Shown here: positions 9,282-17,817 of the stretch, piece by piece
Layout: each line of letters opens with the position of its first letter
Numbering within the stretch: position 1 is the stretch's first letter
Position numbers and translations under genes: made by a program
The notes under the pieces: generated by a model
Databases searched by the model: none
Seen by the model: only the letters and a program-made list of their open reading frames with translations
Told to the model about the DNA's origin: nothing
Assembly (NCBI RefSeq): GCF_014649955.1
Contig: NZ_BMUA01000002.1
Span: 434,001-498,000 of the forward strand
Origin: Streptomyces violascens
GTDB taxonomy: Bacteria; Actinomycetota; Actinomycetes; Streptomycetales; Streptomycetaceae
DNA length: 64,000 nt
Direction of reading: 5' to 3'

Positions 9282-9598
9282 CTTACTTCCTCCGTGAGGT
9301 GGGTTGACCAGGAGACGTGCGGGTGCGCTGTGCGGGCCGTGCCGCGTGGTGCGCGACCCGGACCGGCGGTGAACCTAGGGGTGACCTGCTCATGCCAACA
9401 AGAAGACGGCGGGAATCTCTATCGCCGCTTTGCCTTCGAGGCCCGTTCGGGGACAGATCCCGGGCGCTTCGCGGGCAGCCGATGGGCGATCGATGGCCGA
9501 GCGCTTGCCTGCCCTTGGTTCCCCGTGGGCCGCTCCGCGTGGGAAGGACGCGGGCCCCGGGTGCGGCGCCGGGCCGCGCGCAGGCGATAGTGGAGTAC
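9282..9598. other. Divergent intergenic region, no further feature seen
   Basis: 317 bases separate the S53 peptidase start from the TIGR02234 gene start. Apart from the peptidase ribosome-binding site at its left edge I see no convincing gene, dyad or repeat. Open frames running through it are GC-driven extensions of the next gene. Confidence 0.6.
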
Positions 9599-10246
9599 GT
9601 GAGTGCCGCATCCGTACCCCAGCCCCGTGCCGAAGCAGCCGCGCCGTCCGCCCGCGGCGGCGGCCGCCGCAGCCTGGCCGCCGCGCTGCTCGCCGGCGCC
9701 GTCGGCGCCGCCGTCGTCCTCATGGCCTCGGGCCAGACCTGGGCGCACGGCCAGGCCGCCGTCGGCGGTGGCGCGCTGCCGCTGAAGGCCTCCGGCGGCG
9801 ACATCACCGGCGTGCCCTCCGCCCTCGCGATCGTCGGCCTGGCCGCCCTGGTGGCCGTCTTCGCGGTACGCGGCCCGGGCCGCGTCGTGGTCTCGGTGCT
9901 GCTCACGCTCAGCGGCGCCGGAGCCGCCGTGACCGCCTGGCTCGGCGTCAGCGACAGCGCCGCCCTGGACGAGAAGGCGGCCAAGGCCAGCGGAGACGCC
10001 GCCGCCACGATCACCGCGCTCACCCACACCAGCTGGCCCTACGTCGCCGTCGCGGGCGGCGTCCTGCTGCTGCTGGCCGGGCTGCTCGCGCTCCGCTTCG
10101 GCACGTCCTGGCCCGCGATGGGCGGCCGCTACGAACGCGACGGCACCCCCCGCCCCCGCAAGGCGCGCACCGCGCCCGACCCGGAGCGCCCCGAGGAACT
10201 CTGGAAGGCACTGGACCGCGGCGAGGACCCGACGCGCGAGAGCTGA
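9599..10246 (+). CDS. TIGR02234-type trp-operon-associated membrane protein
   Basis: A 215-residue membrane protein with about four hydrophobic segments: LAAALLAGAVGAAVVLMASG, ALAIVGLAALVAVFAV, VVVSVLLTLSGAGAAVTAWLG and YVAVAGGVLLLLAGLLALR. A charged tail follows (PDPERPEELWKALDRGEDPT). The arrangement matches the actinobacterial family annotated as a conserved membrane protein of the trp region. Function is unknown. GTG at 9599 is chosen because hydrophobic sequence begins soon after, while upstream codons read like noncoding DNA. HGxxPAAW and DUF2752 genes follow in the same direction. Confidence 0.82.
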   Translation: MSAASVPQPRAEAAAPSARGGGRRSLAAALLAGAVGAAVVLMASGQTWAHGQAAVGGGALPLKASGGDITGVPSALAIVGLAALVAVFAVRGPGRVVVSVLLTLSGAGAAVTAWLGVSDSAALDEKAAKASGDAAATITALTHTSWPYVAVAGGVLLLLAGLLALRFGTSWPAMGGRYERDGTPRPRKARTAPDPERPEELWKALDRGEDPTRES

Positions 10247-10400
10247 CCCCCGCACTCGGGCATCCGTTCCGGTGCGGGACAATGGCGTGGAGCGTCGGGT
10301 TCGACGACAGCGGCGGCAGCGGACAGGACGCCGGTAACAGCGCCGACAGCAGCGCCGACAACGACAAACAACACGGAAACACCTACGAGGAGCAACTCCC

Positions 10401-10670
10401 ATGGCGAAGAGCGGCCACGGCCACACCCCGGCAGCCTGGACCGGTGTCATCATTGCCTTCATCGGATTCTGCGTGACCTGCGTCTTCATAGTGGCCGCCA
10501 ACCCGGTGGGCTTCTGGGCCGGCATCGCACTCCTCGGCATCGCCGCCGTCGTGGGCGGCGTCATGAAGATGGCCGGCCTCGGCACCCCCAAGGACACGCC
10601 CGAGATCGCGCGCATGCGCGCGGACGCCGCCGCCAAGGTGCGCGCCCGCCTCGAGGCCCAGGCCGGCTGA
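10401..10670 (+). CDS. HGxxPAAW-motif small membrane protein
   Basis: This 89-residue protein begins MAKSGHGHTPAAWTGV, the motif that names a small actinobacterial family. Two transmembrane segments follow (GVIIAFIGFCVTCVFIVAA and PVGFWAGIALLGIAAVVGGVM) and then a charged amphipathic tail, EIARMRADAAAKVRARLEAQ. A GAGGAG ribosome-binding site precedes the ATG. It is regularly found beside trp genes in Streptomyces. No biochemical role is known to me. A stem-loop at 10691-10716 closes the gene. Confidence 0.85.
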   Translation: MAKSGHGHTPAAWTGVIIAFIGFCVTCVFIVAANPVGFWAGIALLGIAAVVGGVMKMAGLGTPKDTPEIARMRADAAAKVRARLEAQAG

Positions 10671-10690
10671 AACCGCCCGCCATCCCGTCA

Positions 10691-10716
10691 GGCGCAGCCC
10701 CCACACGGGCTGCGCC
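10691..10716 (+). terminator. Stem-loop terminator after the HGxxPAAW gene
   Basis: GGCGCAGCCC (10691-10700) pairs perfectly with GGGCTGCGCC (10707-10716) across CCACAC, followed by TTTCCC. Confidence 0.75.
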
Positions 10717-10723
10717 TTTCCCT

Positions 10724-11251
10724 GTGAACGGGGACAATCGCCCAGTGGACGCAGACCGGCCGAACCCCGCCCCGGCCCACCCGGCCGCCATACCCGGCGC
10801 CCCGGCGCATCCGGCCGCCCCGCCCGGCACTCCGGTGCGTCCGGCCGCCCCGGGCACCCCGGCCAAGAGGATCCTGGTGCCGCTCGGCACGCTCGGCGCG
10901 GTGGCCTCGGCCTTCGCGTACGTGGGCCTGGTCGACCCGAACCAGCCGGGCCACTACCCCGTCTGCCCGCTGTTCCGGTTCACCGGCCTCTACTGCCCGG
11001 GCTGCGGCGGGCTGCGCAGTGCGCACGACTTCATCACCGGGCACTTCGCGGCGGCCGTCCATTCCAATGCGCTGGCCGTCGCCGGCTATCTGCTCTTCGC
11101 CGTGGGCTGGGTCCTGTGGGCCGTCCGCTCGGCCCGGGGGCTGCCCCTGCGATTCGCGCCGAGCGATCGCCAGTGGTGGCTGATCGGATCGGTCGTGGTG
11201 ATCTTCTCGGTGGTCCGGAACCTGCCGTTCGGCTCCGTACTCGCGCCATGA
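10724..11251 (+). CDS. DUF2752 membrane protein
   Basis: A 175-residue protein with a proline/alanine-rich N-terminus (to about residue 45). The DUF2752 core follows: CPLFRFTGLYCPGCGGLRSAHDFITGH, with the diagnostic CPGCGGLR motif, then hydrophobic segments around AVAGYLLFAVGWVLWAV and WLIGSVVVIFSVV. The CxxC-like pair may bind metal or be redox-active, but the family has no proven function. GTG at 10724 gives the longest form; GTG at 10745 (MDADRPNP) is equally plausible. It lies between a terminator and the trpC promoter region. Confidence 0.82.
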   Translation: MNGDNRPVDADRPNPAPAHPAAIPGAPAHPAAPPGTPVRPAAPGTPAKRILVPLGTLGAVASAFAYVGLVDPNQPGHYPVCPLFRFTGLYCPGCGGLRSAHDFITGHFAAAVHSNALAVAGYLLFAVGWVLWAVRSARGLPLRFAPSDRQWWLIGSVVVIFSVVRNLPFGSVLAP

Positions 11252-11276
11252 CGGAATGGGTATCCCCGCAGGTGAC

Positions 11277-11293
11277 GTCCCAATTATTGGGAC
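11277..11293. promoter_or_regulatory. Perfect 17-bp palindrome upstream of trpC
   Basis: GTCCCAAT-T-ATTGGGAC is a perfect dyad 125 bases before the trpC start, and is AT-rich at its centre in very GC-rich DNA. No T-run follows, so it is more likely an operator than a terminator. The binding protein is unknown. Confidence 0.5.
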
Positions 11294-11417
11294 GCCGGTC
11301 AACCGGATGCGACCCCTTCGCTCCGGTGCGGATACCATCGTCATGGCTGATCGTGACCGCTCGTGAGGGTCACCCTCGTCCTGACCGACATCACCGTCCC
11401 GGAAGGGGGCCGCTCGC

Positions 11418-12227
11418 GTGAGTGTGCTCGACGAGATCATCGAAGGCGTCCGCGCCGACCTCGCAGAGCGGCAGGCGCGTGTCAGCCTCGACGAGCTGAA
11501 GGAGCGCGCCGAGAAGGCGCCCCAGGCCCGGGACGGGGTCGCGGCCCTGCGCGGCGACGGCGTGAAGGTCATCTGCGAGGTCAAGCGCTCCAGCCCCTCC
11601 AAGGGCGCGCTCGCCGCCATCGCGGACCCCGCGGCTCTCGCCGCCGACTACGAGGCGGGCGGCGCGTCCGTCATCTCCGTACTGACCGAGCAGCGCCGCT
11701 TCGGCGGCTCGCTCGCCGACCTGGAGGCCGTCCGCGCCAAGGTCGACATCCCGGTCCTGCGCAAGGACTTCATCGTCACGGCCTACCAGCTGTGGGAGGC
11801 CCGCGCGCACGGCGCCGACCTGGCGCTGCTCATCGTGGCCGCCCTGGACCAGCCGGCCCTGGTGTCGCTGATCGAGCGCGCCGAGTCGATCGGGCTCACC
11901 CCGCTGGTCGAGGTGCACGACGAGGACGAGGTCGACCGGGCCGTGGACGCGGGCGCCAAGATCATCGGTGTCAACGCACGCAACCTGAAGGACCTCAAGG
12001 TCGACCGCACCACGTTCGAGCGGGTCGCCCCGGAGATCCCGGACCACATCGTGAAGATCGCCGAATCCGGCGTCCGCGGCCCGCACGACCTCATCGCGTA
12101 CGCCAACGCGGGTGCCGACGCCGTCCTGGTCGGCGAGTCCCTGGTCACCGGCAAGGACCCGCGCGCGGCCGTCGCCGACCTCGTCGCGGCGGGCGCCCAC
12201 CCCGCCCTGCGCCACGGGCGGAGCTGA
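11418..12227 (+). CDS. trpC: Indole-3-glycerol phosphate synthase
   Basis: TrpC closes the indole ring, converting CdRP to indole-3-glycerol phosphate. The 269-residue barrel has the family signatures [13 protein letters not shown] (catalytic Glu and Lys), [40 protein letters not shown] and [11 protein letters not shown]. It is monofunctional; the TrpF activity is supplied by PriA. The GTG at 11418 lies just after GGAAGGGGG. trpM follows five bases downstream. Confidence 0.97.
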   Translation: MSVLDEIIEGVRADLAERQARVSLDELKERAEKAPQARDGVAALRGDGVKVICEVKRSSPSKGALAAIADPAALAADYEAGGASVISVLTEQRRFGGSLADLEAVRAKVDIPVLRKDFIVTAYQLWEARAHGADLALLIVAALDQPALVSLIERAESIGLTPLVEVHDEDEVDRAVDAGAKIIGVNARNLKDLKVDRTTFERVAPEIPDHIVKIAESGVRGPHDLIAYANAGADAVLVGESLVTGKDPRAAVADLVAAGAHPALRHGRS

Positions 12228-12231
12228 CCCG

Positions 12232-12375
12232 ATGTCCATCGCCGTCCGCCTCGCACCCGGCTGCCGCCCCCGCGGCTGCCGCGCTCCGGCGCGCCGGGTG
12301 CACGGACGGCGTGTGCGGTACGTGATCGGCTCGGAGCCGGGCCAGGTCAACGGCATGCGATGGCGATGCCGCTGA
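12232..12375 (+). CDS. trpM: TrpM-like small basic protein (tryptophan biosynthesis modulator)
   Basis: A 47-residue, strongly basic ORF starts five bases after trpC: MSIAVRLAPGCRPRGCRAP, then RVHGRRVRYVIGSEPGQVNGMRW. Its position between trpC and trpB matches trpX/trpM of S. coelicolor, reported to modulate tryptophan synthesis and morphological development. Two cysteines and nine or more arginines suggest a nucleic-acid- or metal-binding miniprotein, but the mechanism is not known to me. The call rests on position and my recollection of the RGCRAPARRV...RYVIG...EPGQVNGMRW pattern. Confidence 0.7.
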   Translation: MSIAVRLAPGCRPRGCRAPARRVHGRRVRYVIGSEPGQVNGMRWRCR

Positions 12376-12383
12376 GCTGAGCG

Positions 12384-12440
12384 CCCCGAAGGGGCGCGGG
12401 GCTGTGACATTCTGCGGCTCCGCCGCGTGGGCGCGACCAG
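12384..12440 (+). repeat. GC-rich dispersed repeat inside the trp operon
   Basis: The stretch CCCCGAAGGGGCGCGGGGCT and the following TGCGGCTCCGCCGCG resemble 26508-26565 closely over about 55 bases. Both contain a short CCCC/GGGG dyad and the CGGCTCCGCCG dyad. It lies in the 176-base gap between trpM and trpB, so the trp transcript carries two hairpins here. Confidence 0.75.
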
Positions 12441-12551
12441 CCCACGACGGCGGTCGGACGCAGATCCGCGCGCACCCGCATCGACGCTCGGCGACAAGCG
12501 ACAACCCGCCAACCCAGGACCGGGGCTGCAACGCCCCCGCGAGGTATCCGC

Positions 12552-13805
12552 ATGTCCAACGAGAACGAATTCTTCGTACCCGACCCCGAGGGCCAAGTCC
12601 CGAGCCCCCAGGGCTACTTCGGCGCCTTCGGAGGCAAATTCATCCCCGAGGCCCTGGTGGCCGCGGTGGACGAGGTGGCCGTCGAGTACGAGAAGGCCAA
12701 GCACGACCCGGCCTTCGCCGCCGAGCTCAACGACCTCATGGTCAACTACACCGGCCGGCCCAGCGCCCTGACCGAGGTGCCCCGGTTCGCCGAGCACGCG
12801 GGCGGCGCCCGGGTCTTCCTCAAGCGCGAGGACCTGAACCACACCGGCTCCCACAAGATCAACAACGTGCTCGGCCAGGCGCTGCTCACCAAGCGCATGG
12901 GCAAGACCCGCGTCATCGCCGAGACGGGGGCCGGCCAGCACGGCGTCGCCACCGCCACCGCCTGCGCCCTGTTCGGCCTCGAATGCACCATCTACATGGG
13001 CGAGATCGACACCCAGCGCCAGGCACTGAACGTCGCGCGGATGCGGATGCTGGGCGCCGAGGTCATCCCGGTCACCTCCGGCAGCCGCACCCTCAAGGAC
13101 GCCATCAACGAGGCGTTCCGCGACTGGGTCGCCAACGTCGACCGCACGCACTACCTGTTCGGCACGGTCGCAGGACCGCACCCCTTCCCCGCGATGGTGC
13201 GCGACTTCCATCGCGTGATCGGCGTCGAGGCCCGCCGCCAGATCCTGGAGCGCGCCGGGCGCCTGCCCGACGCGGCCGTCGCCTGCGTGGGCGGCGGCTC
13301 GAACGCGATCGGCCTGTTCCACGCCTTCATCCCGGACGCCTCCGTACGCCTCATCGGCTGCGAGCCGGCCGGTCACGGCGTCGAGACCGGCGAGCACGCG
13401 GCGACCCTGACCGCGGGCGAGCCCGGCATCCTGCACGGTTCACGGTCGTACGTCCTCCAGGACGAGGAGGGACAGATCACCGAGCCCTACTCGATCTCGG
13501 CGGGCCTGGACTACCCGGGCATCGGCCCGGAGCACTCCTACCTCAAGGACATCGGCCGCGGCGAGTACCGCGCGGTCACCGACGACGCGGCGATGCAGGC
13601 CCTGCGCCTGCTCTCGCGCACCGAGGGCATCATCCCGGCGATCGAGTCGGCGCACGCGCTCGCGGGCGCCCTCGACGTCGGCAAGGAGCTCGGCAAGGAC
13701 GGACTGATCGTGATCAACCTGTCCGGCCGCGGCGACAAGGACATGGACACGGCCGCGCGCTACTTCGGCCTGTACGACGGCGAAAACGAGGGGGACGCGA
13801 AGTGA
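12552..13805 (+). CDS. trpB: Tryptophan synthase beta chain
   Basis: TrpB condenses indole with serine using PLP. The 417-residue protein has the PLP-binding Lys102 in [14 protein letters not shown], the catalytic Glu in [12 protein letters not shown], the PLP-phosphate loop [10 protein letters not shown] and the C-terminal SGRGDKD. It is of the standard TrpB1 type, which works with TrpA. The ATG at 12552 starts [15 protein letters not shown]. trpA overlaps its stop (GTGA), consistent with equal synthesis of both subunits. Confidence 0.97.
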   Translation: MSNENEFFVPDPEGQVPSPQGYFGAFGGKFIPEALVAAVDEVAVEYEKAKHDPAFAAELNDLMVNYTGRPSALTEVPRFAEHAGGARVFLKREDLNHTGSHKINNVLGQALLTKRMGKTRVIAETGAGQHGVATATACALFGLECTIYMGEIDTQRQALNVARMRMLGAEVIPVTSGSRTLKDAINEAFRDWVANVDRTHYLFGTVAGPHPFPAMVRDFHRVIGVEARRQILERAGRLPDAAVACVGGGSNAIGLFHAFIPDASVRLIGCEPAGHGVETGEHAATLTAGEPGILHGSRSYVLQDEEGQITEPYSISAGLDYPGIGPEHSYLKDIGRGEYRAVTDDAAMQALRLLSRTEGIIPAIESAHALAGALDVGKELGKDGLIVINLSGRGDKDMDTAARYFGLYDGENEGDAK

Positions 13806-14617
13806 GCGGGAACGTAGAGCTGCTGAACGACACCCTCGCCAAGGCGAAGGCCGAGAACCGGGCCGCGCTCATCGCCTACCTGCCGGCCGGCTTCCCGACC
13901 GTCGACGGCGGCATCGAGGCGGTCAAGGCCGTGTTCGACGGCGGCGCCGACGTCGTCGAGGTCGGCCTGCCGCACAGCGACCCGGTCCTGGACGGCCCGG
14001 TCATCCAGACCGCCGACGACATCGCCCTCAAGGGCGGCGTGAAGATCGCCGACGTGCTGCGCACCGTCCGCGAGGCCCACGCGGCCACCGGCAAGCCGGT
14101 CCTGGTCATGACGTACTGGAACCCCATCGACCGCTACGGCATCGAGCGCTTCACCGCCGAGCTCGCCGAGGCGGGCGGCGCGGGCTGCATCCTGCCCGAC
14201 CTGCCGGTCGAGGAGTCCGGGGTGTGGCGCGAGCACGCCGAGAAGCACGGCCTCGGCACGGTGTTCGTGGTCGCCCCGAGCAGCAGGGACGACCGCCTCG
14301 CCACGATCACGGCGGCCGGTTCGGGCTTCGTGTACGCGGCCTCGCTGATGGGCGTCACGGGCACCCGGGAGTCGGTCGGCGCCTCGGCCGAGGACCTGGT
14401 GCGCAGGACCCGGGCGACCACCGAACTCCCGGTCTGCGTGGGCCTCGGCGTCTCGAACGCGGTCCAGGCCAAGGAGGTCGCGGTCTTCTCCGACGGCGTG
14501 ATCGTCGGCTCGGCCTTCGTCAAGCGCATGCTGGACGCGCCGGACCACGCCGCGGGCCTGGTGGCCGTACGGGAACTGGCGGCCGAGCTCGCCGAGGGCG
14601 TTCGCCGGGCGTCGTAG
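13802..14617 (+). CDS. trpA: Tryptophan synthase alpha chain
   Basis: TrpA cleaves indole-3-glycerol phosphate and channels indole to TrpB. The 271-residue barrel has catalytic Glu53 ([11 protein letters not shown]) and Asp64 (VLDGP), and phosphate-binding residues near [10 protein letters not shown] and VIVGSAFV. The GTG start overlaps the trpB TGA. A perfect stem-loop 44 bases after the stop (14661-14684) probably ends the trpCMBA transcript. Confidence 0.96.
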   Translation: MSGNVELLNDTLAKAKAENRAALIAYLPAGFPTVDGGIEAVKAVFDGGADVVEVGLPHSDPVLDGPVIQTADDIALKGGVKIADVLRTVREAHAATGKPVLVMTYWNPIDRYGIERFTAELAEAGGAGCILPDLPVEESGVWREHAEKHGLGTVFVVAPSSRDDRLATITAAGSGFVYAASLMGVTGTRESVGASAEDLVRRTRATTELPVCVGLGVSNAVQAKEVAVFSDGVIVGSAFVKRMLDAPDHAAGLVAVRELAAELAEGVRRAS

Positions 14618-14660
14618 CGCGTTCATCGCACGGATAATCCGTACGAGTGGAAGTGGGACC

Positions 14661-14684
14661 GGGGAGGCACGAGCGTGCCTCCCC
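14661..14684 (+). terminator. Stem-loop after trpA
   Basis: GGGGAGGCAC (14661-14670) and GTGCCTCCCC (14675-14684) form a perfect 10-bp stem with a GAGC loop. There is no U-tract, which is common for Streptomyces terminators. The same GGGGAGG could pass for a ribosome-binding site for a GTG at 14675, but the hairpin is the better reading. Confidence 0.7.
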
Positions 14685-14701
14685 GGTTCGTTGCTGCGGG
14701 T

Positions 14702-15523
14702 GTGAGTGACAACCGTGATGCGAAGCGGGCCGCGCGAGACCGGCTCATCCAACAACGCGAGCAGCAGAAGGCGGGCGAGCGCCGCCGACGGCAGGTGATC
14801 GTGGCCGGAGCCGTGGTGGGCGTGCTCGGCCTGGCCGCCGTGATCGGCGTGATCGCCGCAAACGCGGGCGGCAGCGACAACGCCAAGAGCGCGAGCACGA
14901 GCGGCCCGGTGGTGGCCCCCGCCGGAGCCGACGCCAAGGACAAGCCGGCCATCCCGGTCGGCGCCGCCGACGCGCCGTCCACGCTCACGGTGTGGGAGGA
15001 CTTCCGCTGCCCGGCCTGCGCCGCGTTCGAGAACGGCCTCAGGTCCACCATTCACGAGCTGGAGAACAGCGGCCAGATCCGCGTCCAGTACCACCTGGTC
15101 ACCCTCATCGACGACAAGACCCGCGGCGGCGGCTCGCTGCACGCGGCCAACGCGGCGGGCTGCGCGCAGGACGCGGGGAAGTTCTCCGCGTACCACGACG
15201 TCCTCTACACCAACCAGCCCGACGAGATGGACGACGCCTACGCGGACAACGCCAAGCTGCTCGATCTGGCCAAGAAGGTGCCGGGCCTGGACACGCCCGC
15301 CTTCCGCTCCTGCGTCCAGAACGGCACGCACAACAGCTGGGTCGTGAAGTCCAACCAGGCCTTCCAGGCGGGTAAGTTCGGCGGCACGCCGACCGTGCAG
15401 CTCAACGGCGAATCGATCTTCCCGGCGAAGGGCAACGAGCAGATCACCGCGGCCAACCTGAAGAAGTGGGTCGCCCAGGCCAACAAGGGCAAGCCGGCCG
15501 GAAAGGCGAGCCCGGCCTCCTGA
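14702..15523 (+). CDS. Membrane-anchored DsbA-like thiol:disulfide protein
   Basis: A 273-residue protein with a basic cytoplasmic N-terminus (MSDNRDAKRAARDRLIQQRE), one transmembrane helix (VIVAGAVVGVLGLAAVIGVIAA) and an extracytoplasmic thioredoxin-fold domain. WEDFRCPACAAFENGL carries the CPAC redox motif, and GGTPTVQLNG supplies the cis-proline loop. This is the thioredoxin_4/DsbA group that catalyses disulfide formation or isomerisation outside the membrane. GTG at 14702 is chosen because the earlier GTG at 14675 lies inside the terminator hairpin. Position between trpA and lgt is conserved in Streptomyces. Confidence 0.88.
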   Translation: MSDNRDAKRAARDRLIQQREQQKAGERRRRQVIVAGAVVGVLGLAAVIGVIAANAGGSDNAKSASTSGPVVAPAGADAKDKPAIPVGAADAPSTLTVWEDFRCPACAAFENGLRSTIHELENSGQIRVQYHLVTLIDDKTRGGGSLHAANAAGCAQDAGKFSAYHDVLYTNQPDEMDDAYADNAKLLDLAKKVPGLDTPAFRSCVQNGTHNSWVVKSNQAFQAGKFGGTPTVQLNGESIFPAKGNEQITAANLKKWVAQANKGKPAGKASPAS

Positions 15524-15602
15524 GTCCCGGGTCCCTTGTTACTCATAAGTTGCCGGGCGGATTGCCGCAGCGCCCGCCCGGCACGGTAGCGTCGACCCTG
15601 CC

Positions 15603-16541
15603 ATGGAACTTGCCTTCATCCCCAGCCCGTCGACCGGTGTGATCCACCTCGGACCGATCCCGCTGCGCGGCTACGCCTTCTGCATCATCATCGGTGTCTT
15701 CGTCGCCGTCTGGTACGGCAACAAGCGGTGGGTCGCCCGCGGCGGCCGCTCCGGCACCGTCGCCGACATCGCCGTCTGGGCGGTGCCCTTCGGGCTCGTC
15801 GGCGGCCGGCTCTACCATGTCATCACCGACTACCAGCTGTACTTCAGCGACGGTGAGGACTGGGTCAACGCCTTCAAGATCTGGGAGGGCGGCCTCGGCA
15901 TCTGGGGCGCGGTCGCGCTCGGCGCGGTCGGCGCCTGGATCGGCTGCCGCCGCCGGGGCATCCCGCTCCCCGCCTGGGCCGACGCGCTGGCCCCCGGCCT
16001 CGCCTTCGCCCAGGCGATCGGCCGCTGGGGCAACTGGTTCAACCAGGAGCTGTACGGCCGCCCCACCGACGTCCCCTGGGCACTGAAGATCAGCGAGGGC
16101 CCGAACCGGATCGCGGGCACCTACCACCCGACGTTCCTGTACGAGTCCCTGTGGTGCGTCGGCGCAGGCTTCCTGATCATCTGGGCCGACCGCCGCTTCA
16201 AGCTGGGCCACGGCCGGGCGTTCGCGCTGTACGTCGCCACGTACTGCGTGGGCCGGTTCTGGATCGAGTACATGCGGGTCGACGAGGCTCACCACATCCT
16301 GGGCCTGCGCCTGAACGACTGGACGGCGGGCGGCGTCTTCCTGCTGGCAGTCGTCTACATCGTGGTCTCGGCGAAGCTGCGGCCCGGCCGCGAGGAGATC
16401 GTCGAGCCGGGTGCGCAGGACGATGCCTCTGCGGACAAGGACGGCGAGCCCGTGTCGCTGGGCAAGGACGACCCCGCCGAGCCGACGGACGAGCCCAAGG
16501 CGGAGTCGGTGGCATCCGAGCCGGAGCCGAAGAAGGCCTGA
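15603..16541 (+). CDS. lgt: Prolipoprotein diacylglyceryl transferase
   Basis: Lgt moves a diacylglyceryl group from phosphatidylglycerol to the lipobox cysteine of prelipoproteins in the membrane. The 312-residue protein has about seven membrane segments and the Lgt signature AQAIGRWGNWFNQELYG; the conserved HGG-like region is GGRLYHV. A hydrophilic acidic tail of roughly 45 residues (from about residue 265, EPGAQDDASADKDGEPVSLG) extends past the usual core, which is common in actinobacterial Lgt. At least one lipoprotein client, the ABC binding protein at 48.8-50.0 kb, is in this window. Confidence 0.96.
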   Translation: MELAFIPSPSTGVIHLGPIPLRGYAFCIIIGVFVAVWYGNKRWVARGGRSGTVADIAVWAVPFGLVGGRLYHVITDYQLYFSDGEDWVNAFKIWEGGLGIWGAVALGAVGAWIGCRRRGIPLPAWADALAPGLAFAQAIGRWGNWFNQELYGRPTDVPWALKISEGPNRIAGTYHPTFLYESLWCVGAGFLIIWADRRFKLGHGRAFALYVATYCVGRFWIEYMRVDEAHHILGLRLNDWTAGGVFLLAVVYIVVSAKLRPGREEIVEPGAQDDASADKDGEPVSLGKDDPAEPTDEPKAESVASEPEPKKA

Positions 16542-16555
16542 GCCGGAGGCAGGGG

Positions 16556-16625
16556 AGAAATCAGCCCCTCCGGCGTTTGAGGAGCGGGGGCTTCGGGGGC
16601 GGAGCCCCCGCAGCCCCGGGACCTG
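16556..16625 (+). repeat. GC-rich intergenic repeat with stem-loop after lgt
   Basis: The run CAGCCCCTCCGGCGTTTGAG then GCGGGGGCT (16584-16592) and AGCCCCCGC (16603-16611) forms a 9-bp stem with a 10-base loop and may end lgt transcription. It belongs to the same loose family as the elements at 3360-3450 and 50157-50249 (GTTTGAGGA...GGGGCGGAGCCCC). Confidence 0.65.
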
Positions 16626-16696
16626 AACATCCCGGCCCACCCTCGGATGGCCCCCGCAGTGCTGGGCAGCCCGAAATCCCCGCCCCCCGGATGGGC

Positions 16697-17584
16697 TTAC
16701 GCGTCGATTTCGGCTCTGTACGGCATAGACGTCGCCGCCCCCGGCCGCTGGACCGACAGCGCCGCCGCGCTGGACGCCCAGGCCAGCGCGTCCATCATCG
16801 GGCGGCCCTCGGCCAGGGCCACCGCGAGGGCGCCCACGAAGGTGTCGCCCGCGCCTGTCGTGTCCACGGCGGTGACCGGCGGGGCCAGGACCGCCACCGG
16901 CTCCGGCTGAGCCCGGGACGCGTACAGACAGCCCCGCGCGCCCAGCGTGATCACGACCTCCGGCACGTGTGCGAGGAGCGCGGCCGCGGCCCGCTCGGGA
17001 TCGCCCGAGATGCCGGTCAGCGTCGCGGCCTCGTGCTCGTTGGGCACCAACAGGTCGGTGACGGCGAGGAGTTCGGGGGGCAGCGGCCGGGCGGGCGCGG
17101 GGGTCAGGATCGTACGGACCCCGTTGCGCCGGGCCGCTTCCGCGCCCTCCAGGACCGCGCTCATCGGCAGTTCCAGCTGGATCAGCAGGGACCGCGCCTC
17201 GGCGATCATCGCGCGGTCCGCGTGGCTGAGCGAGGTGACCGAGCCGTTGGCGCCCGGGATGACGACGATGGCGTTGGCGCCGTCCCGGTCGACCACGATG
17301 TGGGCGGTGCCGGAGGGGCCCTCGGTGGTGCGCAGCAGATCGATGTCGACCCCCGAGTGTTCGAGCGTGGCACGCAGCCGGTCGCCGAACTCGTCCGTGC
17401 CGACCGCGCCGATCATCGCCACCTCCGCCCCGGCCCGGGCGGCGGCGACGGCCTGGTTGGCGCCCTTGCCGCCGGGGATGGTGCGGAACTCGTGGCCGGT
17501 GACGGTCTCGCCGCTGCGCGGCGCGGTGGTGACGTACGCGACGAGGTCCATGTTGGTGCTGCCGAGCACGGTGATCCGGGTCAT
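16697..17584 (-). CDS. rbsK: Ribokinase (PfkB family)
   Basis: A 295-residue PfkB-family sugar kinase, predicted to phosphorylate ribose at O5. The N-terminal ITVLGSTNMDLVAYV and the substrate lid/GG motif PGGKGANQAVAAARAG are typical of ribokinases. The C-terminal signature DTTGAGDTFVGAL contains the catalytic Asp and anion hole. The start MTRITVLG is preferred over an upstream alternative (MDNPG). It stands alone, without a ribose ABC transporter nearby, and is divergent from the VIT gene. A related sugar or nucleoside substrate cannot be excluded. Confidence 0.88.
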   Translation of the reverse strand: MTRITVLGSTNMDLVAYVTTAPRSGETVTGHEFRTIPGGKGANQAVAAARAGAEVAMIGAVGTDEFGDRLRATLEHSGVDIDLLRTTEGPSGTAHIVVDRDGANAIVVIPGANGSVTSLSHADRAMIAEARSLLIQLELPMSAVLEGAEAARRNGVRTILTPAPARPLPPELLAVTDLLVPNEHEAATLTGISGDPERAAAALLAHVPEVVITLGARGCLYASRAQPEPVAVLAPPVTAVDTTGAGDTFVGALAVALAEGRPMMDALAWASSAAALSVQRPGAATSMPYRAEIDA

Positions 17585-17680
17585 GCCGGGATTGTCCACC
17601 CTGGGCGGCCGGTTCCGTGGGTGCGGGGTGCCCGGCGCGTTCGACGAAGGCCGTGTGCGACGTCTTCCGGGCCCCTCAGG

Positions 17681-17722
17681 AAGGCCTTGCTTACTGAGCC
17701 CAACCTCACTAAGTAAGGCCTT
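17681..17722. promoter_or_regulatory. Large interrupted dyad upstream of the VIT-type transporter gene
   Basis: Left arm AAGGCCTTGCTTACTGAG (17681-17698) and right arm CTCACTAAGTAAGGCCTT (17705-17722) pair at 16 of 18 positions across CCCAAC. It lies 95 bases before the GTG at 17818. The inner part, TTACTGAG...CTCACTAA, resembles a metalloregulator operator, fitting an Fe/Mn transporter. It does not match the DtxR/IdeR iron box well, so the regulator is unassigned. Confidence 0.6.
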
Positions 17723-17817
17723 ACTTGCTGGCGCGGCCCTTACATCGAGCGTAGTTTCGACGGTGTTGAGGGGGCGCGGGACGTGAAGTGCCCGCTGCCG
17801 AAAGCAAGGGGATAGCT

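Noticed and set aside
11343..11366. Possible leader peptide (MADRDRS) upstream of trpC
   Set aside because: It contains no tryptophan codon and no terminator/antiterminator pair follows, so it is not a convincing attenuator.
14675..14701. Earlier GTG start for the DsbA-like gene with an apparently ideal GGGGAGG
   Set aside because: GGGGAGG is one arm of a perfect 10-bp terminator-like stem that includes this GTG; the family-like N-terminus starts at 14702.
17690..17711. DtxR/IdeR iron box upstream of the VIT gene
   Set aside because: The inner dyad TTACTGAG...CTCACTAA shares only partial similarity with the iron-box consensus; reported as an unassigned operator instead.
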